Source of the DNA: Candidatus Acidiferrum typicum | Lineage (GTDB): Bacteria > Acidobacteriota > Terriglobia > Acidiferrales > UBA7541 | Direction of reading: 5' to 3' | Length of the DNA stretch: 17,444 nucleotides | Assembly (NCBI GenBank): GCA_002478115.1 | Contig: DLMH01000101.1 | Span: 1 to 17,444 of the forward strand | Shown here: positions 1 through 7,129 of the stretch, one piece after another | Layout: every line of letters starts with the position of its first letter | Numbering within the stretch: the first letter of the stretch is position 1 | Notes under the pieces: model-generated | The model's input: only the letters and a program-made list of their open reading frames with translations | Database searches by the model: none | Told to the model about the DNA's origin: nothing | Translations under genes and position numbers: made by a program

Positions 1-58
1 GGAAATGTACGCTCACCAGGCGTGACAACATAGCCGAAACGAAAAGAGAAGTACACAC

Positions 59-1642
59 ATGGCAGTTGTGGCGGGAGTGGATTTCGGCACGCTCAGTGTG
101 CGTGTCACCCTGGTAGATACGGTGAAAGGTCGCCTCGGCTCCGGCACCGCGGAGTATCCTCTGCATCGCAAGAAGGAAGATCCCGACTACGCGACGCAGA
201 GCCACGAAGATCACATGCGGGCGCTGGCCGAGGCGGTGCAGCGCGCCCTGGCAACGGCGAACGTTCCGGGCGATCAGGTTGCCGCGCTGGCAATCGATAC
301 AACCGGCTCCAGCGTCATTCCTGTTGGTGAAAACCTCGAGCCCCTCAACGAATATTACCTTTGGTGCGACCACCGGGGCTGGCGTGAAGCTGCGCTGATC
401 ACGGAGACGGCGCACCGCACCGGCCTCGAGGCCATCAACTGGTGCGGCGGAACGTACTCTTCGGAGTGGGGCTTTTCCAAACTGCTGCACTGGCTGCGCC
501 ACAATCCCGATAAGCGCGGGAAATTCGTCAGCGCCTTCGAGCATTGCGATATGGTGGCGGCGGTTCTCTGCGGAATCTCCGATGTGGCCGTAGCCCCGCG
601 ATCGGTCTGCGCCATGGGCCACAAGTGGATGTGGAATGCATCGTGGGGTGGATTGCCGCCGGAAGAATTCCTCGTGGCCGTGGACCCTCTGCTGAAGGGC
701 GTGCGCGCCAAGTTGAACGGTCGCTACGAAACCAGCGACAAGCTCGCCGGGGGGCTCAGCGCCGAATGGGCTGCAAAACTTGGCCTGAAAGCAGGCCTCC
801 CCATCCCGGTTGGGGCGTTTGACGCGCACTGGGATGCCATCGGCGCGGGCGCGCGCACCGGCGACGTTGTAAACGTCGTGGGCACTTCCACCTGCATCAT
901 CGCCATGAGCGATGATACGCGGCTCATACCCGGAGTCTGCGGCGTCGTGCCGGGTTCGGTGCATCCCAAGAAGACCGGCGTCGAAGCGGGGCTCTCGGCC
1001 ACGGGCGATATTTTCGACGCCATTGCCCGGCGCGCCGGAACGTCTGTCTCCGAGCTTTCCCAGGGACTCGAAGATTTCCGGCCAGGCCAGACAGGGTTGC
1101 TACGCCTGACCTGGGATAACGGCGACCGCACGGTCCTGGTGAATCCGGAGCTCGGCGGCGTGACGCTCGGCTGGAACCTGACGCATTCGGCCCAGGACGA
1201 ACTCTTTGCCGCGATTGAGGGCACCGCGTTTCACACCCGCGTTATTCTCGAGCGCATGGAGCACCACGGTGTGCCCATCCGTCGCGTCATCAATGCGGGC
1301 GGCATTCCGCAAAAAAACCAGGTGCTGAACCGCGTGTACGCCAACGTGTTGAACAAGCCGGTGCTGATACCCCGGTCTGATGTGACCAGCCTCGGTTCGG
1401 CCATCTTTGCCGCACTCGCTGCGGGCGCATTTCCCACGATTGAGAAAGCGCAGGAAGCCCTGTGCCCGAAGTACCGCGTGATCGAGCCGGACGCGAAAGC
1501 AGCTAAGGTGTACGAAGAGTTGTATGGGCTGTATCGTGAGTTGTATTTTGGATTCGGGAAAAACGATAGCGCCCCGGTTGCAGTTGGGCGCATTCTGCCG
1601 AGCTTGCGGCATATCGCCGCTGCAGCCCGAGGAAATTCATGA
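59..1642 (+). CDS. araB: Ribulokinase (L-arabinose catabolism)
   Basis: FGGY-family sugar kinase that phosphorylates L-ribulose to L-ribulose 5-phosphate in the cytoplasm. What is seen: the N-terminal ATPase-fold motif DFGT (residues 8-11), a YSSEW segment near 133-137, GHKWMW (187-192) and WGGLPP (196-201) as in E. coli AraB, GAFDAH (252-257) holding the likely catalytic Asp255, and the phosphate-binding GTSTC (275-279). The C-terminal half has an INAGGIPQKNQ motif. At 527 aa it is somewhat shorter than E. coli AraB (about 566). The ATG at 59 is preceded by a GAGAAG ribosome site at 46-51. Its stop overlaps the araD start as ATGA, so the two genes are translationally coupled. The isomerase gene araA is not in the window and may lie upstream. 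The substrate is assigned from AraB-specific motifs and the araD neighbour. Confidence 0.95.
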   Translation: MAVVAGVDFGTLSVRVTLVDTVKGRLGSGTAEYPLHRKKEDPDYATQSHEDHMRALAEAVQRALATANVPGDQVAALAIDTTGSSVIPVGENLEPLNEYYLWCDHRGWREAALITETAHRTGLEAINWCGGTYSSEWGFSKLLHWLRHNPDKRGKFVSAFEHCDMVAAVLCGISDVAVAPRSVCAMGHKWMWNASWGGLPPEEFLVAVDPLLKGVRAKLNGRYETSDKLAGGLSAEWAAKLGLKAGLPIPVGAFDAHWDAIGAGARTGDVVNVVGTSTCIIAMSDDTRLIPGVCGVVPGSVHPKKTGVEAGLSATGDIFDAIARRAGTSVSELSQGLEDFRPGQTGLLRLTWDNGDRTVLVNPELGGVTLGWNLTHSAQDELFAAIEGTAFHTRVILERMEHHGVPIRRVINAGGIPQKNQVLNRVYANVLNKPVLIPRSDVTSLGSAIFAALAAGAFPTIEKAQEALCPKYRVIEPDAKAAKVYEELYGLYRELYFGFGKNDSAPVAVGRILPSLRHIAAAARGNS

Positions 1643-2340
1643 GCCTGAAGAATCTGCGCGAAGAGGTGTTGGAAGCCAATCTTGAACTAGTCCGCCGGGG
1701 GCTGGTGCTGTACACATTCGGAAATGCGAGCGGGATTTGGCGCGAGCAGGGACTGGTGGTAATCAAGCCGAGCGGCGTTCCTTACGAAACGATGAAGCCG
1801 GAAGATCTCGTGGTGGTGGATCTGCAAGGGAATATTGTGGAGGGAGCCCTCCGGCCGTCCTCCGATCTGCCCACCCACCTGGTGCTGTACAAGGCGTTTC
1901 CCGCCATTGGAGGTGTGGCGCACACTCATTCGCGTGCAGCAACCTCCTGGGCGCAAGCGCGGCGGGCAATTCCGTGTTTTGGCACCACGCACGCCGACTA
2001 TTTTCATGGCCCAATTCCGGTGACTAAGCCCATGAAGCCCGCGGAGATTCGCAAAGATTATGAGCTCAACACCGGGGTGGCGATTGTGCGGTGTATCGGA
2101 AAGCGCGATCCGCTGCACACGCCCGGTGTCCTGGTGGCGGGACACGCGCCATTTTGCTGGGGTGTGACCCCGGCAGAGGCGGCGCACAACGCCGTCATCG
2201 TGGAGGAGATTGCCGCATTGGCATTGCAGACGCTCACCGCAAACCACAAAGTCCGGCCAATTGAAAAGGCGCTCCACGAAAAACATTTCTTCCGCAAGCA
2301 TGGAAATACGGCATACTACGGACAGAAGCCCGCTCGCTAA
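1639..2340 (+). CDS. araD: L-ribulose-5-phosphate 4-epimerase
   Basis: Class II aldolase-family zinc enzyme that converts L-ribulose 5-phosphate to D-xylulose 5-phosphate, the last step of bacterial arabinose catabolism. The metal site is readable: Asp76 (in RPSSDLPTH), His95 and His97 (AHTHSRAAT), and His169 (GHAPFCWG), which line up with Asp76/His95/His97/His171 of E. coli AraD. The segment FGTTHADYFHGPIP (114-127) and the C-terminal KHGNTAYYGQ are also typical of AraD and not of fuculose aldolases. Length 233 aa is normal. The ATG at 1639 overlaps the araB stop, with GAGGAAA (1630-1635) as the ribosome site inside araB. This makes an araBD operon. Confidence 0.95.
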   Translation: MSLKNLREEVLEANLELVRRGLVLYTFGNASGIWREQGLVVIKPSGVPYETMKPEDLVVVDLQGNIVEGALRPSSDLPTHLVLYKAFPAIGGVAHTHSRAATSWAQARRAIPCFGTTHADYFHGPIPVTKPMKPAEIRKDYELNTGVAIVRCIGKRDPLHTPGVLVAGHAPFCWGVTPAEAAHNAVIVEEIAALALQTLTANHKVRPIEKALHEKHFFRKHGNTAYYGQKPAR

Positions 2341-2414
2341 GTCGATGGTTTGAATGTAGTTGGCCCTCAGTCTCGGACGGACAGGTCGTAGATCGCAAGA
2401 ATTTCGCTCCCCGC

Positions 2415-2444
2415 GTGTGCTTCTGTTGCACACCAAGGTTTTTT
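2415..2444 (+). terminator. Possible intrinsic terminator after araBD
   Basis: A perfect 6-bp inverted repeat, GTGTGC (2415-2420) and GCACAC (2428-2433), with a 7-nt loop, is followed after CAAGG by six T (2439-2444) and then more T-rich sequence. The 5-nt gap between stem and T run makes it an imperfect terminator. It could instead be an operator for galK. Confidence 0.4.
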
Positions 2445-2449
2445 CGCTT

Positions 2450-2477
2450 TTGAATGCAGCGGCAGTGACAGTAAGAT
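2450..2477 (+). promoter_or_regulatory. Candidate sigma-70 promoter for galK
   Basis: TTGAAT (2450-2455) and TAAGAT (2472-2477) are separated by 16 bp and lie just after the possible terminator. The start point would be near 2484, about 20 nt before the galK ATG. This rests on motif and position only. Confidence 0.35.
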
Positions 2478-2503
2478 GCACCTAGACATCAAATTGAGCT
2501 TGA

Positions 2504-3700
2504 ATGACCATGCCGAACCCACGATCACATACACCCGGTGAAATTGCCCAGAAATTCACGGCCCATTTTGGTACGAAGCCGGAAATTTACCGCGCGCCCG
2601 GCCGCGTCAACTTGATTGGCGAGCATACGGACTACAACGACGGTTTCGTGTTGCCTGCGGCCGTCGATCTATCCTGCTGGGTAGGCGTTGTGCCCCGCGG
2701 AGATCGCAAGCTCGTCATCTACGCGGAGAATTACTCGGAAGAAGTTGAAGTCGATCTCGATGCCCTCACTGCGTGGGTGAAAAGACCTTCGGCAGCTTAC
2801 CCCGTCGGTGTGGCATGGGCGCTGGAGCAAGCCGGACACCGCCTGAGAGGCTGCGACCTGTACATCGCAGGCGACGTCCCCATGGGGTCGGGTCTCAGCT
2901 CGTCCGCCTCCATCGAAGTGGCCACCGCATTGGCTCTCCTGGAGGTTGCGGGGATCCAATTGGACCGTACGCAAGTGGCGCTGCTTTGCCAGCGGGCGGA
3001 GAACGACTTTGTTGGGGCACGCTGCGGTATCATGGACCAATTCATCAGTTGCCACGGCAAGGCCGAGCACGCGCTGCTGCTGGACTGTCGTTCGCTGCAC
3101 GCGCGAGCCATCCCGCTTCCTGCGGATGCGGCGCTGGTGGTGTGCAATACCATGGTTAAGCATAACCTGGCCGCCAATGAGTACAACAACCGGCGCGCCG
3201 AATGTGAAGAGGGCGTTCGCCTTCTGAAAACAGCATTTCCCGCAATCGTCGCCCTCAGGGATGTCACGTCGGCGCAGTTGGAGCAGCATCGCCAGCTCCT
3301 GCCCGGGAAAATCTATCAACGCTGCCACCATGTGGTGACGGAGAATGAACGGGTCCTGCACGCGGCCACCGCGTTTGAAAAGGGCGACTTGTTCACGATT
3401 GCCAGGCTCATGGCCGATTCGCACAACAGCTTGCGCGATGACTATGAAGTAAGCTGCCGCGAACTCGATCTCATGGTCGAGATCGCCGGTTCCCAGAAGG
3501 GTGTTTTGGGAGCGCGGATGACGGGAGGGGGATTTGGCGGTTGCACCGTCAATCTGGTTGAGCATGCTGCCGTGGAACCATTCGTCGCCGCGGTTGGGCG
3601 CGAATATCAAAAACGAACTGGCCTGAAGCCCGACATTTACAGCCTTGAGGCGGCCGAAGGCGCCGAAGCTGTGGTACCGGTTCCGGGTGGTCTCCGCTAG
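2504..3700 (+). CDS. galK: Galactokinase
   Basis: GHMP-family kinase that phosphorylates alpha-D-galactose to galactose 1-phosphate (Leloir pathway, cytoplasm). The galactokinase signature GRVNLIGEHTDYNDG is at 33-47, the ATP-binding GSGLSSSAS loop at 128-136, the likely catalytic base Asp178 in MDQF (177-180), and the third GHMP motif ARMTGGGFGGC at 337-347. At 398 aa it is the usual size. The start chosen is ATG 2504; an alternative ATG follows at 2510, and neither has a strong ribosome site. It is followed 48 nt later by galT, very likely as one transcript. The next Leloir enzymes (galE, galM) are not in the window. Confidence 0.95.
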   Translation: MTMPNPRSHTPGEIAQKFTAHFGTKPEIYRAPGRVNLIGEHTDYNDGFVLPAAVDLSCWVGVVPRGDRKLVIYAENYSEEVEVDLDALTAWVKRPSAAYPVGVAWALEQAGHRLRGCDLYIAGDVPMGSGLSSSASIEVATALALLEVAGIQLDRTQVALLCQRAENDFVGARCGIMDQFISCHGKAEHALLLDCRSLHARAIPLPADAALVVCNTMVKHNLAANEYNNRRAECEEGVRLLKTAFPAIVALRDVTSAQLEQHRQLLPGKIYQRCHHVVTENERVLHAATAFEKGDLFTIARLMADSHNSLRDDYEVSCRELDLMVEIAGSQKGVLGARMTGGGFGGCTVNLVEHAAVEPFVAAVGREYQKRTGLKPDIYSLEAAEGAEAVVPVPGGLR

Positions 3701-3748
3701 ATTGCTTCTTAAAACTAACGAAATGGTGCGGCGGAAACGCGAGTTTGC

Positions 3749-4798
3749 ATGATGGTGACGGACGACTTCTGGAAGAAACCTCACCGCCGGTTGAATCCGC
3801 TGACGCGGGAATGGGTGCTCGTTTCCCCTCATCGAACCCAGCGGCCGTGGCTCGGAAAGGTCGAGAAGGCCGCCCAGCCCTCCGCCTTGCAGTACGACCC
3901 CGATTGCTATCTTTGTCCGGGCAATGCGCGAGCGGGTGGGGTGCACAATCCTCCATACAATCACACCTTTGTCTTCGACAACGATTATCCGGCGCTGCTC
4001 CCGGAAGCCTCATCTGTCCGCGCCGCTGACCCGGATCCCCTGCTCACCGCGGTACCGGAAGCCGGGACTTGCAGGGTGGTGTGCTTCTCGCCCCGCCACG
4101 ACCTCACTCTGCCGCGAATGACTGCGGAAGAATTGCGTGCCGTGGTTGACGTGTGGGCGCAGGAGATGGCCTCGCTGGAAAGCATTTCGTGGGTCCGCTA
4201 CGTTCAGATTTTCGAGAACCGCGGCGCGCTTATGGGTGCCAGCAATCCACACCCGCACTGCCAAATCTGGGCCAGCGCTTCTGTTCCCAATCTTCCGCAG
4301 AAAGAACTCGCATCCTTTGCGGCATACCAGACCGATAAAAAGCGCTGCCTTCTCTGTGACTATCTCCGCCTGGAGTTGGAACGTAAGGAGCGTATTGTCT
4401 GCGAGAACGCAGGCTTTCTGGCCGTTGTACCGTTCTGGGCGGTATGGCCGTTTGAGACACTGATTCTAAGTAAGAGGCACGTGTCGTCTCTGCTGCAGTT
4501 TACCTCTGAAGAAAGAAATCTACTGGGAGATATCCTGAAGCGCCAGACGATTCGCTACGACAACCTGTTCGAGACGTCGTTTCCTTACTCGATGGGTTTG
4601 CACCAGCGTCCGTCGGGCAGCGGAGAGGGTGCTGCCTGGCATTTTCATCTCCACTTTTTCCCGCCCTTGCTGCGCTCGGCCACCGTCCAGAAATTCATGG
4701 TCGGCTACGAACTTTTGGCTACACCTCAGCGCGACATCACTCCAGAGGACGCCGCGGCGCGCCTGGTGGCAACTTCCGAGAAACACTACCTCGATTAA
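3749..4798 (+). CDS. galT: Galactose-1-phosphate uridylyltransferase
   Basis: HIT-superfamily enzyme that exchanges galactose 1-phosphate with UDP-glucose to give UDP-galactose and glucose 1-phosphate. The active site SNPHPHCQIW (165-174) carries the HPH triad (168-170), with His170 as the expected uridylylated residue and Gln172 nearby. The Zn-binding CYLC (Cys53, Cys56) and the FSPRHDLTL segment (His117) match the E. coli metal site. The second half contains the usual WPFETLILSKRH-type HIT repeat. Length 349 aa is normal. Two ATG codons stand in tandem at 3749 and 3752 with no clear ribosome site, so translation may be coupled to galK. Confidence 0.95.
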   Translation: MMVTDDFWKKPHRRLNPLTREWVLVSPHRTQRPWLGKVEKAAQPSALQYDPDCYLCPGNARAGGVHNPPYNHTFVFDNDYPALLPEASSVRAADPDPLLTAVPEAGTCRVVCFSPRHDLTLPRMTAEELRAVVDVWAQEMASLESISWVRYVQIFENRGALMGASNPHPHCQIWASASVPNLPQKELASFAAYQTDKKRCLLCDYLRLELERKERIVCENAGFLAVVPFWAVWPFETLILSKRHVSSLLQFTSEERNLLGDILKRQTIRYDNLFETSFPYSMGLHQRPSGSGEGAAWHFHLHFFPPLLRSATVQKFMVGYELLATPQRDITPEDAAARLVATSEKHYLD

Positions 4799-4919
4799 GG
4801 CTGAGGAACAGGCCACGAGCTAAGACACTTCATCGCCTCGGCCAGGATTACTGCCTGTTTCCGATGGCTGTAGCGAATTGCAGTGGGGAACGAAGGGCGA
4901 GCGTGCTGTCCGGCGGCAC

Positions 4920-5297
4920 TCAGGCGGCTCGCACCTTTGCTTTCTGGCCGCTCTCAAGTTCCTTAATCGCCTCCAGCAGCCATTCCCTCACCGCATTCTC
5001 CAACTCCTCCTCGGTGCCCCACTCATAGAAGGAATTGACCGTTTCGCCTCCCTGCGTCAGCGGAATGTGTCGACACGGAAACTGGATGGACCGGCGATTC
5101 TCCGGTACAAACTCAATCAGCGGGCAATCCGTGCAGGGCTGCTGCCGGCTGCGATCCGCGAAATTGATGCATGTTGGGGAATCTTCAAAGACAAAACTAG
5201 GACGCCAGGGATAACGCGGGACTCTTCGGTAGCCGCCCCTTTCAAGGAAGGCGAGCTCTGCTTTGAGGATCTGCAAGACGTTTCGCTTGTCCTGCAT
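4920..5297 (-). CDS. Small Cys-rich protein of unknown function
   Basis: Not recognised as a named family. The 125-aa product has no signal peptide or membrane segment. It carries Cys43, then CTDC (55-58), then CRH (Cys75, His77) within a 35-residue stretch, which looks like a possible metal or Fe-S site. Residues about 94-117 are acidic and helical in character (EEELENAVREWLLEAIKELE). A strong GGGGG ribosome site (5305-5309) lies 7 nt before the ATG, which supports a real gene. It is transcribed away from the Crp/Fnr gene, and the shared gap holds two CRP-like palindromes, so it may be a target of that regulator. The opposite-strand frame over the same DNA (4878-5348) has no such support. 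Confidence 0.75.
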   Translation of the reverse strand: MQDKRNVLQILKAELAFLERGGYRRVPRYPWRPSFVFEDSPTCINFADRSRQQPCTDCPLIEFVPENRRSIQFPCRHIPLTQGGETVNSFYEWGTEEELENAVREWLLEAIKELESGQKAKVRAA

Positions 5298-5344
5298 CGA
5301 AAGTCCCCCACGTTACAGATCGCACAAAAGCCAACGAGAGAGCA

Positions 5345-5358
5345 GTGACGAACATCAC
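5345..5358. promoter_or_regulatory. CRP-type operator, distal copy
   Basis: GTGA-CGAACA-TCAC is a perfect half-site palindrome of the GTGA-N6-TCAC type bound by Crp-like regulators. Its centre (5351.5) is 22 bp from the centre of the second copy and about 54 bp before the start of the divergent Cys-rich gene. Confidence 0.6.
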
Positions 5359-5364
5359 GCCATT

Positions 5365-5382
5365 CCGTGACAATCATCACGG
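5365..5382. promoter_or_regulatory. CRP-type operator, proximal copy
   Basis: CCGTGACAATCATCACGG has 6-bp perfect arms around six bases, the GTGA-N6-TCAC class extended on both sides. Its centre (5373.5) is 41.5 bp before the start point predicted from the TATAAG at 5403-5408. That is the spacing of a class II CRP/FNR-activated promoter. It covers the GTG at 5367, so that GTG is unlikely to be a start codon. Confidence 0.65.
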
Positions 5383-5402
5383 GTGCCCTACCCGCCCCAC
5401 GG

Positions 5403-5408
5403 TATAAG
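5403..5408 (+). promoter_or_regulatory. Candidate -10 element for the Crp/Fnr gene
   Basis: TATAAG sits at the distance expected from the proximal operator for an activator-dependent promoter, and no -35 hexamer is visible at the usual place. A competing promoter, TTGTAA (5470-5475) with TATACT (5492-5497) and a 16-bp spacer, lies closer to the ATG at 5514. Confidence 0.4.
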
Positions 5409-5513
5409 GTCACAGAGGCCAGTGATTTCATGCTTACTGGATGGCGCCGGAATCCCAATCGCTTTCAGTTTGTAACCAAGCTGGAAGGCGGTATACTCCC
5501 AGACGGCACAAAT

Positions 5514-6230
5514 ATGCGCACGCCTTACGGCTTGGAAATCATCGAAAACTGTCTTTCTTGCCCGCACCGGGAAGAACGGCTGTTTTGTAACCTGCCGGAG
5601 CAGACTGTAAAAGCTTTGTCTGCAATTACTTCTTCGGCTTCCTATCCCAAGGGAGCCACGCTCTTTGTCGAAGGCCAACCGGCGCGCGGCGTCTTCATTC
5701 TTTGCAGCGGGCGCGTAAAGCTTTCGACCTCTTCCGCGGACGGAAAAACGTTGATCCTGCGTATCTCGGAACCGGGTGAAGTCCTGGGCTTACCGGCCAC
5801 TGTCACCGGCACATGTTACGAGCTCACAGCGGATGTGGTGGAACCGGCACAGTCGAATTTCATTGCAAGAAATGACTTCCTTGGCTTCCTGAAAGACAAC
5901 GGCGAAGCCGCTCTTCGTGTGGCGCAGCAGTTGGGCGAAACCTACCACGCGGCCATTGCCGAGATGCGCACCATCGGCCTGTCCCATTCCGCCGGAGAAA
6001 AGCTGGCGCGTTTCCTCCTGGAATGGGCGGCCAATTATCCGGAAGAAAAAGGGCAGATCCGCCTCAAGCTGACGCTCACCCATGAAGAGATCGCGCAGAT
6101 GATTGGTTCTTCCCGGGAGACCGTGACCCGCCTGCTGGCCGATTTTCGAAGGAAACAACTGCTCCAGGTGATGGGATCGACCCTGATCATCAAGAACAAG
6201 GCCGCCCTGGAAAGTATCGTCACCGGCTAA
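5514..6230 (+). CDS. Crp/Fnr-family transcriptional regulator with N-terminal Cys cluster
   Basis: Cytoplasmic DNA-binding regulator of 238 aa. From the ATG at 5514, residues 13-25 hold Cys13, Cys16 and Cys25 (CLSCP...FC), followed by a cyclic-nucleotide-binding-type beta-roll (about 35-125, with VEGQPARGVFILCSGRVKLS), a long dimer helix, and a C-terminal winged helix (about 175-238). Cys64 and Cys101 lie in the beta-roll, so a four-Cys Fe-S site as in FNR is possible. The recognition helix reads GSSRETVTRLL; the R-E-x-x-x-R pattern matches CRP and not the E-x-x-S-R of FNR, and this agrees with the GTGA palindromes upstream. The ATG at 5430 has a weak AGAGG site and is the alternative start; 5514 is preferred because the Cys motif then lies near the N-terminus. 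The signal sensed is unknown. Confidence 0.88.
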   Translation: MRTPYGLEIIENCLSCPHREERLFCNLPEQTVKALSAITSSASYPKGATLFVEGQPARGVFILCSGRVKLSTSSADGKTLILRISEPGEVLGLPATVTGTCYELTADVVEPAQSNFIARNDFLGFLKDNGEAALRVAQQLGETYHAAIAEMRTIGLSHSAGEKLARFLLEWAANYPEEKGQIRLKLTLTHEEIAQMIGSSRETVTRLLADFRRKQLLQVMGSTLIIKNKAALESIVTG

Positions 6231-6307
6231 TCCAAACACTCCATAACAACATCATCGCATGCCGTTTGGAACACGCGGCGATTTGGCGCCATCAGGCGAG
6301 TGGGCGC

Positions 6308-6862
6308 CTACTGTTTATTGTCCGCCAGCGCCTTTTCAATTGCCGAAGTGACTTGCGCCGAATCGGGCTCCACTTTGGAGTCAAAGCGCGCAACCACTTT
6401 CCCGTCTGGGCCTACCAGGAACTTCGTGAAATTCCAGCCGATCTCGCCGCCGGTTTCGGGATGGGCGGTCTTGTCGGTAAGGAATTGATAGAGCGGCGTG
6501 ATGTCGCTGCCTTTCACCGAAACCTTGGCCATCATGGGAAACGTCACGTGGTATTTCGCGGTGCAGAAGATCTTGATTTCCTGATTGGAGCCGGGCTCCT
6601 GGCCGCCAAAATTATTCGCCGGTATCCCTACAATTACGAAACCTCGGCTCTTGTATCTTTCGTAGATGGATTCCAGCGCGGCATACTGCGGCGTATAGCC
6701 GCAGCGGCTGGCCACGTTCACCAGCAGCACGATTTTCCCTTTGAAGGCGGAAAGCGGCGCTGGCTGGCCGTCAATCGAACTCAGCGTGAAATCGTAGATC
6801 GTTTTTTCCGTTGCCATGGCGGTTGTCCCCAGAAGTGCGAGCAGCACAAAAAGTTTTTTCAT
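6308..6862 (-). CDS. Glutathione peroxidase family protein, exported, 2-Cys type
   Basis: Thiol peroxidase that reduces hydrogen peroxide and organic hydroperoxides. Residues 1-17 form a signal peptide (KK, then a Leu-rich core, ending TAMA), so it likely acts in the periplasm. The peroxidatic Cys54 is in NVASRCGYTPQY, Gln88 in NNFGGQEP, and Trp143/Asn144 in GWNFTKFLV, the usual catalytic set. Cys100 (KIFCTAKYHVTFP) lies 46 residues after Cys54, as in 2-Cys glutathione peroxidases that are recycled by thioredoxin, so despite the family name thioredoxin is the more likely reductant. There is no selenocysteine codon. A GGAGAT ribosome site (6867-6872) precedes the ATG. The gene converges on the Crp/Fnr regulator. 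Confidence 0.93.
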   Translation of the reverse strand: MKKLFVLLALLGTTAMATEKTIYDFTLSSIDGQPAPLSAFKGKIVLLVNVASRCGYTPQYAALESIYERYKSRGFVIVGIPANNFGGQEPGSNQEIKIFCTAKYHVTFPMMAKVSVKGSDITPLYQFLTDKTAHPETGGEIGWNFTKFLVGPDGKVVARFDSKVEPDSAQVTSAIEKALADNKQ

Positions 6863-7129
6863 TGCTATCTCCAGATGGTGTTCGATTCATCCTCACTGCG
6901 CCCTGAAAGGCAGAGAGGCGGAAAGAAAGAAGTCCTTCCAGAGGGATAACTATACGCGAGGAAAGGGCATACCGGGGAGGAGTTGTTTCTTATGAATCAA
7001 AGCCAGGGCCATTTCACGCTCGTGAGGAAAAGCCCCCTCGGCATGCCCCTTGGGACACTTTTTCTTCCCGTCCAACTGTGGGCCCCGCATCGCAGGCGGT
7101 AATCTAGCGGCTTCTCTCGCTGCTGCAAT

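Noticed and set aside
2669..3964. 431-codon minus-strand open frame across galK and galT
   Set aside because: It crosses two well-supported genes on the other strand, has no recognisable domain, and has no ribosome site.
5367..5369. GTG as start of the Crp/Fnr regulator
   Set aside because: It lies inside the proximal palindrome and before the candidate -10, so it is probably not in the mRNA from that promoter.
6266..6949. Long plus-strand open frame over the peroxidase gene
   Set aside because: It is the antisense of a clear glutathione peroxidase with an intact active site and signal peptide; the translated frame shows no family features.
7035..7065. GC-rich stretch with GGCATGCC as a terminator of the GH13 gene
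   Set aside because: Only the 8-bp self-complementary core pairs; there is no proper stem and loop followed by a T run on the minus strand.
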